Shown one piece after another: positions 8,586 through 17,467 of a DNA stretch of 64,000 nt. The stretch covers positions 1 to 64,000 of the forward strand of contig JANQWK010000030.1 of assembly GCA_030729925.1 (NCBI GenBank). The letters run 5' to 3'. The notes below the pieces were generated by a model that saw only the letters and a program-made list of their open reading frames with translations, ran no database searches and had not been told where the DNA came from. The translations under genes and the position numbers were made by a program. Source of the DNA: Saprospiraceae bacterium (GTDB taxonomy: Bacteria; Bacteroidota; Bacteroidia; Chitinophagales; Saprospiraceae). The first letter of the stretch is position 1. Every line of letters begins with the position of its first letter.

Positions 8586-9929
8586 TTATCTGCGTTTCAA
8601 CTTGAGCTTGCTCTTGGGTTTGCTATCGCTCATACCCGGCATTTTACTCATTTTGTGCATCATCTTCCTCATTTGATCAAACTGCTTCATGAAAGCGTTG
8701 ATTTCATTGAGATCGTGTCCACAACCTCCGGCAATGCGTTTTTTTCTGCGGATATCAATCAAGTCGGGATTGTTCCGCTCATCCGGTGTCATGGAAAAAA
8801 TAATGGCCTCGACCTTTTTGAAAGCATCATTGTTAATGTCCAGGTCTTTGGTAATCTTGCTCATTCCCGGAATCATCCCCATCAAACTCTTCAGGTCGCC
8901 CATCTTTTTGATCTGGTTGATCTGGGAAAGAAAATCGTTGAAATCAAACTTGTTTTTTCGGATTTTTTTCTCCAAACGCTGAGCCTCGGCTTCATCAAAC
9001 TGCTCCTGCGCTTTCTCTACAAAGGAAACAATGTCCCCCATGCCCAGGATTCGAGTAGCCAACCTGTCAGGATGGAAAACATCCAGGGTGTCCATTTTTT
9101 CCCCTGTGCTGACAAACTTAATGGGTTTGCCTACCGTATATTTGATGGAAAGGGCAGCACCCCCGCGGGTATCACCATCCAATTTGGTCAACACGACCCC
9201 GTTGTAGTCAATGACATCGTTGAAGGCTTTAGCGGTATTGACCGCATCCTGACCTGTCATGGAGTCCACCACAAATAAAGTCTCATTGGGCAGCACAGCC
9301 CCTTTGATCCGTGCAATTTCATCCATCATCTCGGTGTCCACAGACAAGCGCCCCGCTGTATCCACAATCACTACATCGAGATTGTGATCCTTGGCATGCT
9401 GTATCCCCTTGAGCGCAATTTCAACCGGATTTTTGCTGTCCAGGTCTTTGTAAACCGGTACACCAATCTGCTCGCCGATAACGCCCAACTGATTGATGGC
9501 CGCCGGACGGTAAACGTCACAAGCTACCAACAAAGGCGTTTTTTTCTGCTTCGTCTTGAGAAAATTGGCCAATTTTCCCGAGAAGGTCGTCTTACCCGAA
9601 CCTTGCAAGCCCGCAATCAAGACTACCGCTGGTTTGCCCTTGACATTAAAGTCAGCAGCCTCGCCACCCATCAGTTCCACCAGTTCGTCGCGGACAATTT
9701 TCACCATCAACTCGCCCGGCTTCACCGCCTTCAGGAGGTTCTCGGTACCTAGTGCTTTTTCCTTTACCTTATCCGTAAACTCTTTGGCAATTTTGTAGTT
9801 GACGTCCGCGGCCACCAGTGCCCGGCGAATTTCTTTAACAGATTCGGCGATATTGAGTTCCGTAAGCCGGTGCTCACCGGTAAGTACTTTAAAGGCCCCT
9901 TCTAACCGGTCACTAAGACTTTCAAACAT
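8586..9929 (-). CDS. ffh: Signal recognition particle GTPase Ffh (SRP54)
   Basis: Binds signal sequences of nascent inner-membrane proteins with 4.5S RNA and hands them to FtsY at the membrane. Domains in order: N-terminal helical bundle (1-about 90); GTPase G domain with P-loop GLQGSGKTT at 107-115, DTAGR and TKLDGD; and a methionine-rich M domain from about 300 with the RNA-binding GCGHDLNEIN-type helix region and a lysine-rich tail. The 447-residue length is typical. A strong TATATTTG box lies 47 bp upstream. The M16 peptidase follows after 27 bp. Confidence 0.98.
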   Translation of the reverse strand: MFESLSDRLEGAFKVLTGEHRLTELNIAESVKEIRRALVAADVNYKIAKEFTDKVKEKALGTENLLKAVKPGELMVKIVRDELVELMGGEAADFNVKGKPAVVLIAGLQGSGKTTFSGKLANFLKTKQKKTPLLVACDVYRPAAINQLGVIGEQIGVPVYKDLDSKNPVEIALKGIQHAKDHNLDVVIVDTAGRLSVDTEMMDEIARIKGAVLPNETLFVVDSMTGQDAVNTAKAFNDVIDYNGVVLTKLDGDTRGGAALSIKYTVGKPIKFVSTGEKMDTLDVFHPDRLATRILGMGDIVSFVEKAQEQFDEAEAQRLEKKIRKNKFDFNDFLSQINQIKKMGDLKSLMGMIPGMSKITKDLDINNDAFKKVEAIIFSMTPDERNNPDLIDIRRKKRIAGGCGHDLNEINAFMKQFDQMRKMMHKMSKMPGMSDSKPKSKLKLKRR

Positions 9930-9975
9930 GGTGCTTTTATTTGATGGATTTAAGTTGCTTGCAGTAAAATTTGTG

Positions 9976-10009
9976 CAAATATACGCAATTTAGTTTTTCC
10001 AGCGGCAAA
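9976..10009 (-). promoter_or_regulatory. Candidate promoter for ffh
   Basis: Minus-strand TATATTTG (9983 to 9976) fits TAnnTTTG exactly; a TTTG lies 22 bp upstream (10006-10009), slightly longer than the ideal spacing. The leader to the ffh ATG would be about 40 nt. Confidence 0.5.
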
Positions 10010-10083
10010 AGCTATAAAGACCCTGCAGTTGAAACAAACCACTATAATTTGTTTTACCTTCGCAGGGTAGTTTTTATGCTAAA

Positions 10084-10884
10084 ATGGCTGTGATGCATCT
10101 ACTTTTCAGAATTTCGCTAATGACTTTGGCACTGTTGGCATATATAGCCCTTTCCCACTATCTGCTGGTAGCACCTTGCTGCCAGGCTGTCGTTTTGCCC
10201 GAGGGGGTGCCACTTGGATTCACTTGGAACCAAACGGAGCCACTCATGGGGGCAAATGCGGAAGACTATGTCAAAAAACTCAGCACCGACCTCAGCTCCA
10301 ATCAAACCCTAGTGGTAACCGGCTTGTATTATGCCGCTGAAGAAATTCCTACCGGTTTCCCAAATGCAGGTTTCGCTCGTGCAGGAAGGATTGCTGCCCT
10401 GCTGCGCGAAAAAGTGACTCCCGATCGCATCGAACTAAGGGCCAGACTGGTAACAGAAAGTCCCGATACCCGCAATGTTCCCTTCCCTGGCTTTCTGGCG
10501 GAAGTACGGGATGCGGCAGGGTTGGCAACCCAAACGATTGAACAACTGGATGACCGGATTATCATTCGCTTTCCTTATGGCTCGGCCGAAAAGGATTACG
10601 ATCCCCAAGTGGATGGTTTTGTAGAGGAACTCGCTCGGAAAATCAAGGAAAGCGGTGATCAAATCCTGATTACAGGACATGCCGACAATACCGGCACACC
10701 TGCTTTTAACTTGGAACTTAGCCGGGCACGCGCGGAAGGTATATTTCAACTTTTTTTATCTCAAGGGGTACCCGCGGACCAATTGCTCGTTGAGGCCAAA
10801 GGTGATACCCAGCCCATTGCTACCAACGAAACCGACCGTGGCAGGTATAACAACCGAAGGGTTGAAGTACAATGGATAAAATAA
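10084..10884 (+). CDS. OmpA/MotB-type C-terminal domain protein
   Basis: Envelope protein of 266 residues. A hydrophobic stretch at about 6-28 serves as a signal peptide or anchor and ends in LLVAPCC, which could act as a lipobox. Residues about 50-160 contain a divergent OmpA-like half (NQTLVVTGLYYAAEE, then an arginine-rich ARAGRIAALLREK segment) and residues about 180-266 a clear OmpA peptidoglycan-binding domain (ITGHADNTG, NLELSRARA, GDTQPIATN, NNRRVEV). Two OmpA-like halves in tandem are therefore likely; the second holds the canonical Asp and Arg. ATG at 10096 is an alternative start. It is followed after 7 bp by a duplicated helical protein and then a lipoprotein, suggesting a small envelope operon. 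Confidence 0.85.
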   Translation: MAVMHLLFRISLMTLALLAYIALSHYLLVAPCCQAVVLPEGVPLGFTWNQTEPLMGANAEDYVKKLSTDLSSNQTLVVTGLYYAAEEIPTGFPNAGFARAGRIAALLREKVTPDRIELRARLVTESPDTRNVPFPGFLAEVRDAAGLATQTIEQLDDRIIIRFPYGSAEKDYDPQVDGFVEELARKIKESGDQILITGHADNTGTPAFNLELSRARAEGIFQLFLSQGVPADQLLVEAKGDTQPIATNETDRGRYNNRRVEVQWIK

Positions 10885-10891
10885 CCTGATT

Positions 10892-11749
10892 ATGGATAAT
10901 TCCCCATTTTTGTTCTTAAATGTGATGCAGGATCCTTGCCTGTGGCGCAGTATTGTGGCATCAACCGGAGCTTTTTTGCTGGGAGCGGGTCTTTTTTGGG
11001 TGCTCTTTGCTCAAACTTGGTTGCGTGAATGGAAACAGGCCAAGGCGAAAATCGCACAGTTGGAAGAGACCCTGGAAAACCTGAAGCGACAGAAAAGTGT
11101 CGGAGAGCGCCTGCCTTTCACAAAGCATTTGCCTGGCCGCAAAGCGGTAAAATCAGATCAACTTCCGTACGGCGGACTGTTCACCCCTTCGAATTTTCAA
11201 TTTATTGCTGGATTGGACGAACATTTCCTCAGGGCAATGAAATCCAAAGGTATAAACGAGTGGAAGGATCTTGCCAATATCCCTCTACAGGAACTGGAAG
11301 TTGTCCTGGAAACGGCAGGCTTGTCTTTTGATCGAAGCAAACTGGAATCCTGGCAGCAACAGGCAATCTGGGCAATTACAGATAATTGGCAGGCCTTAGA
11401 TGCTTTTCAGCGCAACTGGATTATACCATCAGGCGATGTTCGAACACCCCTCGAAAGGGCAGTGATGAACTTGCTGGGATTCCCCGATGACCCCCAAAAT
11501 CTTTGCATCTTTGCAGGGATTAATCCCGATATCCAAGGATTACTCCAACAAGCTGGCCTGCGTTCTTGGCAAGATCTCGCCGCCGCTGATACTTCCCGAC
11601 TTTTGGAGTTGTTGAACGGGGGAGAAGGATATCCTTTTTTACCGACTTGGTCCAAACAAGCCCAACTTGCCCTGGAAGGCAAATGGCTGGATTTAAATAA
11701 TTATCAAGATCAATTACAACAAAGTGCAGATCCTGATGTATCTCATTAA
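10892..11749 (+). CDS. Membrane-anchored protein with duplicated helix-hairpin-helix-like domain
   Basis: Function unknown. The 285-residue protein has one transmembrane helix (about 17-40), a charged coiled coil (about 41-72), and two copies of a domain of about 70 residues at 102-173 and 204-272. Each copy begins FIAGLD or IFAGIN, continues through a W-K/Q-D-L-A motif, and ends with a W-plus-glutamine helix and a ...W-(Q/L)-x-L-(D/N)-x-(F/Y)-Q close. The pattern resembles the helix-hairpin-helix domain of predicted FEN1-like 5' DNA nuclease proteins (COG3743), often found as membrane-tethered proteins in Bacteroidota; nuclease residues are not evident. It sits 7 bp after the OmpA-type gene. 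Assignment of the fold is inference. Confidence 0.7.
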   Translation: MDNSPFLFLNVMQDPCLWRSIVASTGAFLLGAGLFWVLFAQTWLREWKQAKAKIAQLEETLENLKRQKSVGERLPFTKHLPGRKAVKSDQLPYGGLFTPSNFQFIAGLDEHFLRAMKSKGINEWKDLANIPLQELEVVLETAGLSFDRSKLESWQQQAIWAITDNWQALDAFQRNWIIPSGDVRTPLERAVMNLLGFPDDPQNLCIFAGINPDIQGLLQQAGLRSWQDLAAADTSRLLELLNGGEGYPFLPTWSKQAQLALEGKWLDLNNYQDQLQQSADPDVSH

Positions 11750-11761
11750 AATTTGACCGCT

Positions 11762-12574
11762 ATGATACAACTACGTACCTTTTTTTTGGTGGTTATGGCC
11801 ACCTTATTGTTGCTGACACATTGTACTTCCAATGCTCCGACAGAAGACCAGGAAGCAAGCATTTTACCTTCCAATCCCCCTGCAAACGGATTTGATGAGA
11901 CCAACTCGGATCCTGAGGCAATTGCTATTGCAGATGCGGTTATGGAGGCAATGGGCGGGCGCAAAAATTGGGATGAGACCCATTTTATTCACTGGAATTT
12001 CTTTGGTAGAAGAACCCTGCTCTGGGACAAAAAAGGGCAACGGGTTCGCATTGATATCCCGGAAAGCAACTCGGTTTATTTGGTTGATCTTAGCACCGAA
12101 ACAGGAAAGATCATGGAAGGCGGGGTTATTCAGGAAGAACCAGACTCCCTGAAAAAATATACCGAAAGGGGAGTTTCTATATGGATCAACGATAGTTACT
12201 GGTTGGTAATGCCCATGAAACTAAAAGACAGCGGGGTTACCCTCAAATACCTGGGACAAGACACTACCTCCGGCGGATTGCAGGCAGACCTGCTGCAATT
12301 GACCTTTGAAAGCGTAGGCAGAACCCCTCAAAACAAATACCACGTTTTTGTTGACCAGGAATCCCGATTGGTCACCCAATGGGCTTATTTCCCCAATGCT
12401 ACCGATGAAACGCCCAGGTTTACTTCGCCTTGGCAGGATTACCAAACTTATGGTAAAATCCTGTTAAGTGGGGACAGGGGAAACAACAAACTCGGTGATA
12501 TTGGGGTCTATCAGCAGGTGCCTGATGCCGTTTTCGAAAATTTTGATCCCTACGACAAAAACCAATTCCAATAG
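11762..12574 (+). CDS. Hypothetical lipoprotein
   Basis: I do not recognise a named family. The protein of about 270 residues begins with a lipoprotein signal peptide, MIQLRTFF...LLLTHC, with the lipidated Cys near residue 21 followed by a low-complexity acidic linker. The mature part is predicted mostly beta (alternating polar and hydrophobic stretches, many Trp/Tyr) and resembles outer-membrane lipoprotein sorting-type folds in general look only: it holds an AIADAVMEAMGG helix, then strands mentioning a product of the type seen in DUF6503-like proteins. I chose ATG 11762 because the in-frame TTG at 11753 would only add three residues before the signal. It is 12 bp downstream of the helical-repeat gene and 4 bp upstream of the aminotransferase gene. 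Confidence 0.75.
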   Translation: MIQLRTFFLVVMATLLLLTHCTSNAPTEDQEASILPSNPPANGFDETNSDPEAIAIADAVMEAMGGRKNWDETHFIHWNFFGRRTLLWDKKGQRVRIDIPESNSVYLVDLSTETGKIMEGGVIQEEPDSLKKYTERGVSIWINDSYWLVMPMKLKDSGVTLKYLGQDTTSGGLQADLLQLTFESVGRTPQNKYHVFVDQESRLVTQWAYFPNATDETPRFTSPWQDYQTYGKILLSGDRGNNKLGDIGVYQQVPDAVFENFDPYDKNQFQ

Positions 12575-12578
12575 CCCC

Positions 12579-13781
12579 ATGCCAAAGGTGTCTCAAAGAT
12601 CCGCCAATATGCCGGATTCTCCATTCAGTGTGCTTATCCCTTTAGCTGAACAGGCTAAAGCCAATGGAATCCATGTGCATCACCTCAATATCGGACAGCC
12701 CGATATTCCTACCCCCCAACCGGCACTCGACAGCCTCAAAAACTTGCAAATGCCGGTAATTGGCTATGGACATGCTTTGGGAGATTTACCCTATCGGGAA
12801 AAATTGTGTGGCTATTATGAAAAATTCGGAGTGACCGGGCTGAAGCCGAAGGAGGTCGTCATCACCCAGGGTGCTTCAGAGGCGCTGCTGTTTGCGTTCC
12901 AGGCTTGCCTCAATCCAGGTGACAATATCTTAATCCCGGAACCCTTCTATGCCAATTACAATGGCTTTGCAGGAATGGGGGATATCCACGTCAAACCGGT
13001 AACGGGCTTTATCCAAGATGGCTTCGCACTGCCCGAAATCCAAGCTTTTGAACAGGCTATAGATGCCCATACCCGTGCACTCCTCATCAACAATCCCTCG
13101 AACCCCACCGGGACGGTTTACCCGGAACCGGTTTTACGAGAACTGGCAGCCCTGGTAAAAAAGTATGATCTTTTTTTGATTGTGGATGAAGTCTATCGGG
13201 AATTTTGCTTTGGAGAACAGCCCTTTTTTTCTGCATTGAGATTGGAAGGACTCGAAGATCATGTAGTTGTGATTGACTCTATATCCAAGCGCTACAGTGC
13301 CTGCGGCGCCCGAACAGGAGCGATCGTGAGTAAAAACCCGGATCTACTCCACAGCATTGGACAGTATTGCCAGCAGCGGATCAGTCCGGGCGTTTTTGGA
13401 CAGGTTGTAGGGGAGGCGCTGCTGGAAATGTCAGATGATTATCTCGATAGCGTGAAAGCAATGTATGAAGGGCGCCGAAATGTGGTGTATGAGCGCCTAC
13501 AGCAAATGCCGGGTGTGGTTTCGTATCTTCCCGGAGGTGCTTTTTATTGTTTTGTCGAACTTCCTGTGGACGATGCCTTCGAATTTTGTAGCTTTTTGCT
13601 CGAATCGTTCTCTTGGAAAAACCAGACCTTGATGCTGGCGCATGGGCAAGCTTTTTATGCAAGTCCCGGATTAGGCAAAAAACAGGCCCGCATTGCTTAT
13701 GTGCTCGATGAAGCGAACCTGCATGCCGCAATGGATTGCCTGGAACAGGCACTGGCAGTTTATCCAGGCAGAACCGCTTAA
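12579..13781 (+). CDS. PLP-dependent class I/II aminotransferase (aspartate aminotransferase-like)
   Basis: Cytoplasmic fold-type I transaminase of 400 residues. Substrate-binding N-terminal segment LNIGQPDIPTP, the PLP-ring Asn175 in NNPSNPTG, Asp203 and Tyr206 in IVDEVY, Schiff-base Lys237 in SISKRYSACGARTG, and the C-terminal substrate-carboxylate Arg in ARIAYVL are all present. The motifs fit the aspartate/aromatic aminotransferase I-gamma group; the exact amino acid cannot be read from sequence. ATG 12579 was chosen because a longer frame starting at 12468 would overlap the preceding lipoprotein gene and add residues not found in the family. Only 4 bp separate the genes, so they are probably co-transcribed. 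Confidence 0.93.
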   Translation: MPKVSQRSANMPDSPFSVLIPLAEQAKANGIHVHHLNIGQPDIPTPQPALDSLKNLQMPVIGYGHALGDLPYREKLCGYYEKFGVTGLKPKEVVITQGASEALLFAFQACLNPGDNILIPEPFYANYNGFAGMGDIHVKPVTGFIQDGFALPEIQAFEQAIDAHTRALLINNPSNPTGTVYPEPVLRELAALVKKYDLFLIVDEVYREFCFGEQPFFSALRLEGLEDHVVVIDSISKRYSACGARTGAIVSKNPDLLHSIGQYCQQRISPGVFGQVVGEALLEMSDDYLDSVKAMYEGRRNVVYERLQQMPGVVSYLPGGAFYCFVELPVDDAFEFCSFLLESFSWKNQTLMLAHGQAFYASPGLGKKQARIAYVLDEANLHAAMDCLEQALAVYPGRTA

Positions 13782-13798
13782 ACTTAGTACAAAATAGA

Positions 13799-13806
13799 TA
13801 CCTTTG
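13799..13806 (+). promoter_or_regulatory. Candidate -7 box for yidC
   Basis: TACCTTTG is a perfect TAnnTTTG match 50 bp before the yidC ATG. No clear TTTG lies 19-21 bp upstream, so only the -7 element is supported. Confidence 0.4.
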
Positions 13807-13856
13807 CCTGACTTTTTACTTAACCATTCCAACCGGATCTAAAAACAGGATTACCA

Positions 13857-15716
13857 ATGGATCGGAATACCATTATTGGTTTTACCCTCATTTTTGCCCT
13901 GCTCCTTGTATGGCAACAGTTTGTCGCGCCTTCAGCTGAGGAACTTGCGGCTCAACAACAGTTACAGGACTCCCTGGCAGCGACCCAGGTTCTTCCAGAA
14001 GAAACCATCGCAACTGCAGTTCTTCCGGGAGACTTGACTGCCGTGGAAGCGTTGGGTAGCGACTCTGCAACACTGGCAGCACTGGAGCCTGTGTTTGGCA
14101 CTTTTGCATCCGCTGCGCTGGGTAGAGATGAGAAAGTCGTACTGGAAAACGACTTGATGCGAGTGACGCTTGCGTCTAAAGGCGGTCGCATAGTGGAAGT
14201 ACTGCTCAAAAATCATCAAAAAATGCTCGTGGATAGTGCAGGAAACGAAAGCAAAATACCGCTGCTGCTCCTGGAGGATCCCAAAAATGTTTTCGACTAC
14301 CTGATCCCTATGAACGGGGTAGCCAATGGCGGCATACATACCCAGAGCTTATTTTTTACGGTCAACCAAACTTCAGATAAGGCTGTAAGGTTTGTGGCTA
14401 CCGGATCTAATGGGGCTACTATAGAACAGACCTACCAGCTAAGCCCCGATAATTATACCCTGGACTATGCCCTGAATACCGTGGGACTCGATGGCAATAA
14501 GGAGTTGACCTTGAATTGGATCAACTATCTGGATAAGTTAGAGGTTAACAACAAGGTAGAAAAAACCTACGGAACAGCTTTTTATAAGTTGGCCGAGGAA
14601 GGGGTGGACAACCTCTCCAAGACCAGCAGTGATGAGGTCAACTTCGAAGCACCTATCCAATGGGTGAGTCATTCCAATCAGTTTTTCAACAGTACCTTGT
14701 TTGCGAAATCCAATTTTCCCGCAGGGGAATCCAACGTAGAGGTCTTTAGCGACGATGATGTGGACCTGAAAAAATGCGCTACTACACTCAATGTGCCTTC
14801 CAACGCGAATTACGAGATGCAGTGGTACATCGGCCCCAATGAATTTAGTCGAATGCAGGCCATCGGCTCAAATTTTTCAGATGTGGTACCTTTTGGCAGT
14901 AGCATTCTTGGCACCATAAATCGTTGGGTGATTCGTCCGGTATTTACATTTTTATCCGGTTTGATCGGAAGCATGGGGGTCGTTATCTTGATGCTGACCT
15001 TCATCGTGAAAATGGTGTTGTATCCGCTGACTTATCGCATGTTGTACTCTCAATCTAAAATGGCTGCATTGAAGCCCCAGATTGAGCACATGAAGGTCAA
15101 ATTTAAGGATGATCAGCAACAGCAGCAGGTAGAAACTATGAAACTGTATCGGGAGTTTGGGGTTAACCCCCTGGGCGGCTGTCTGCCAATGTTGCTGCAG
15201 ATGCCGATCTGGATCGCTTTGTATCGGTTTTTTCCGGCGGCAATCGAATTCCGTCAGGCCTCTTTCTTATGGGCTACGGACCTTTCTTCTTACGACGTTT
15301 TTATGCGCCTACCCTTCGAAATTCCGCTTGGATTTGGATCGCATATCAGTTTGTTTACGGTACTATGGGCATTAACGACCCTGATCTACACGTATTACAA
15401 CACCAAAGACATGGACATGTCGGCAAATCCCGCCATGAAGTACATGCAGTACATTATGCCTATCTTTTTCCTGGGCTTCTTCAATAGCTATGCTTCAGGT
15501 TTGACCTGTTACTTGTTGTTCAGCAACGTGATCAATATCGGGCAAACCATCGTGACCAAGAGCTTTGTCATCAACCATGACAAGATCCGGGAAGAATTGG
15601 ATGCCTACAAAAAGAAACCAAAGAAAAAAGGCGGATTTCAGGAGCGCTTGGAGAGCGCACTCAAAGAACAGCAACGAATAGCTGCAGAGCGCGAAGCTAC
15701 CAAGCGCAAAAAATAA
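13857..15716 (+). CDS. yidC: Membrane protein insertase YidC
   Basis: Inserts and folds inner-membrane proteins, alone or with Sec. The 619-residue protein has an N-terminal membrane anchor (about 5-20), a Gln/Glu/Ala-rich linker, a large periplasmic beta domain (about 90-350), then the conserved five-helix core: WVIRPVFTFLSGLIG, GVVILMLTFIVKMVLYPL, NPLGGCLPMLLQMPIWIALY (conserved GCLPMLLQ motif) and two further helices. A lysine-rich tail (KKKPKKKGG and TKRKK) would bind the ribosome. The linker and tail are typical of Bacteroidota YidC. It is convergent with the LysM gene, 17 bp apart. In many genomes yidC sits with rnpA/rpmH; here it does not. Confidence 0.98.
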   Translation: MDRNTIIGFTLIFALLLVWQQFVAPSAEELAAQQQLQDSLAATQVLPEETIATAVLPGDLTAVEALGSDSATLAALEPVFGTFASAALGRDEKVVLENDLMRVTLASKGGRIVEVLLKNHQKMLVDSAGNESKIPLLLLEDPKNVFDYLIPMNGVANGGIHTQSLFFTVNQTSDKAVRFVATGSNGATIEQTYQLSPDNYTLDYALNTVGLDGNKELTLNWINYLDKLEVNNKVEKTYGTAFYKLAEEGVDNLSKTSSDEVNFEAPIQWVSHSNQFFNSTLFAKSNFPAGESNVEVFSDDDVDLKKCATTLNVPSNANYEMQWYIGPNEFSRMQAIGSNFSDVVPFGSSILGTINRWVIRPVFTFLSGLIGSMGVVILMLTFIVKMVLYPLTYRMLYSQSKMAALKPQIEHMKVKFKDDQQQQQVETMKLYREFGVNPLGGCLPMLLQMPIWIALYRFFPAAIEFRQASFLWATDLSSYDVFMRLPFEIPLGFGSHISLFTVLWALTTLIYTYYNTKDMDMSANPAMKYMQYIMPIFFLGFFNSYASGLTCYLLFSNVINIGQTIVTKSFVINHDKIREELDAYKKKPKKKGGFQERLESALKEQQRIAAEREATKRKK

Positions 15717-15733
15717 TCAGCTACAAGATGAAA

Positions 15734-17347
15734 TCAGGGTTCCAGGTAAATTTTTTGCGCTGGAACCACGATTTCATTTTTCTCCAATTGGTTAATGGCT
15801 CTTAATTCCTCAATCGTTATCTGGTATCTTCTGGCAATCCCAAACAGGGTTTCTCCTTCCAATACGATATGGAATTTACGAGTGCCAGCAGGACGGGTGT
15901 CATACGGCGTGGGCACACCTTTTGGAGTAACATCATAAAAGGTGGCCGTGTTGCGGTTAACCGGCGTGCTCACCTTCGAAGCATAAGGATCCACCCCCTT
16001 GGATTGAAAGTCAAACCTCGATTCAGGCATGTCGTAAGCGGTGGGAGGAACTTCAGCCGCTCCGGTGGGCGGACATACACAGTGACTGGTCTTTAACTGC
16101 TGACCAATTCTCACGAAAGCATCTTTAGACAAATTGTTAAATTCCCTGAATTTCCATTCGGTATAGCCATATTTGTATGCAATCGAAGCTACCGTTTCGC
16201 CCGCCACCACGGTGTGTAGCACGGCAGCATCTTGTCCGACAGGAAGACCTTTATTCGAAAAGGTGCCAGGTTGAGCGGGTGTTGTTCCAAAAACAATCAC
16301 ATCGTCCTCAATAATCCCCGGTTTTACCGAAGGACGCCCAATAGTAATATCGTAGGGAGCAGGTCCGTCTGCAGGAATAGCATCAGGAGGAAACAAACTT
16401 AATTTGTCCCCGGGAAAAATCAGAGCAGCATCTCTTAGGTTGTTCCACTTGACGAGGTCGTCCATGGGGATCTTATACCGCTGCGCTATCGCAAAAAGGT
16501 TTTCTCCTTGAGCCACAGTATGCGTCAACTGCTTGGCGGGAGTATCAATCCCTTTGGGGGTAAACATTTCTCCAGAAGGAGGGGTTTTGCTACCAGTCTC
16601 CGGAACTACAGGCTCCGCGGGAAGCACTCCGCAAAGTACCTTCAAGTATGTATCCGGGCTTTTACCATTTATGGCAATCAAGCGCTTTACCCGATTAAAA
16701 GCATCCTCCGCATTCTTCCCGCTACGCTCTTCCAAAATCCCAATTTCAGGCGAAAGGAGTATATCAATGTGCTGAGGCACACCCGGCACTTTCGAAAATT
16801 GTCGAAAAATGAACCCTCCGGAACAGTCATTTTCAATGCGGCCTTCAAAATAGACCTCCGCTTCCTGGTTGACAGTAGCGATATTTTCACCAATGATGCC
16901 ATCGAGCAGGTTGAACTCAAACCGATAGTACTGACTGGAATAGCCTATCACCCAGTCGCGGAGCCGGAAAAAAGAAGCCTGAACCACTGGAAAAACTGCA
17001 TAACTGCGCGCATCCTGCTTCCAAACCAAAAAATACCGGTCACTCCCTTTGCGGAGCGCATTGACCCAGGGTTCACCAAACTGACCATTGCCGCAGGAGA
17101 TGAAACCGGACGGCACATAATCCAGGGTATTGGCAGCAGCTCTACCCATCTCAAGGATGACTTTCTCTCCCTGACCAAGGTTGATGTGAACCACCATGCT
17201 TGTATCCGAATAACTGCCTGTCTCGTGTACATAAGACAACCGATCCATGCAGTTTCCGTCAAACAAGATGTAATAATCCCTTGCATTTAGGGGAAGGATA
17301 AACAGCCCTGTTAACAGGCTCAGGAGAGAGAGAGGCGCGAATTTCAT
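15734..17347 (-). CDS. Secreted protein with three LysM domains
   Basis: Exported peptidoglycan-associated protein of unknown exact role. A signal peptide covers residues 1-about 22 (cleavage near LNA-RD). Residues 23-250 form an uncharacterised beta-rich domain with four to five Cys. Three LysM peptidoglycan-binding repeats follow at 274-319, 377-420 and 492-536, each starting HT/HI-V-x-x-GE and ending in a G/P-Q/D-K/Q-L/I turn. Linkers carry a recurring P-K-G-(I/V)-x-TP motif. No catalytic peptidase domain (such as M23) is seen, so it is likely structural or an adaptor. It is transcribed leftward, convergent with yidC. A 260-residue open frame on the opposite strand is a shadow of this gene. 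Confidence 0.88.
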   Translation of the reverse strand: MKFAPLSLLSLLTGLFILPLNARDYYILFDGNCMDRLSYVHETGSYSDTSMVVHINLGQGEKVILEMGRAAANTLDYVPSGFISCGNGQFGEPWVNALRKGSDRYFLVWKQDARSYAVFPVVQASFFRLRDWVIGYSSQYYRFEFNLLDGIIGENIATVNQEAEVYFEGRIENDCSGGFIFRQFSKVPGVPQHIDILLSPEIGILEERSGKNAEDAFNRVKRLIAINGKSPDTYLKVLCGVLPAEPVVPETGSKTPPSGEMFTPKGIDTPAKQLTHTVAQGENLFAIAQRYKIPMDDLVKWNNLRDAALIFPGDKLSLFPPDAIPADGPAPYDITIGRPSVKPGIIEDDVIVFGTTPAQPGTFSNKGLPVGQDAAVLHTVVAGETVASIAYKYGYTEWKFREFNNLSKDAFVRIGQQLKTSHCVCPPTGAAEVPPTAYDMPESRFDFQSKGVDPYASKVSTPVNRNTATFYDVTPKGVPTPYDTRPAGTRKFHIVLEGETLFGIARRYQITIEELRAINQLEKNEIVVPAQKIYLEP

Positions 17348-17467
17348 GTCAGCTATTGTTTGAAATACCTAATTGACGTACAAAGTATAAAATGTGTACG
17401 CGCATAAAATACAAATTTAACATAAATTATTTTGTGCTGCATCCAAAATAAGTCCGCCGGAAAGGGT

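Noticed and set aside
8655-9278. 207-codon open frame opposite ffh
   Set aside because: Antisense shadow of the Ffh G and M domains.
10020-10068. Inverted repeat ACCCTGC...GCAGGGT (35 bp apart) upstream of the OmpA-type gene
   Set aside because: Seven bases with a long, A/T-rich spacer; no operator-like symmetry and easily due to chance.
16508-17290. 260-codon open frame opposite the LysM protein gene
   Set aside because: Antisense to a gene with a signal peptide and three LysM domains; its own translation shows no recognisable pattern.
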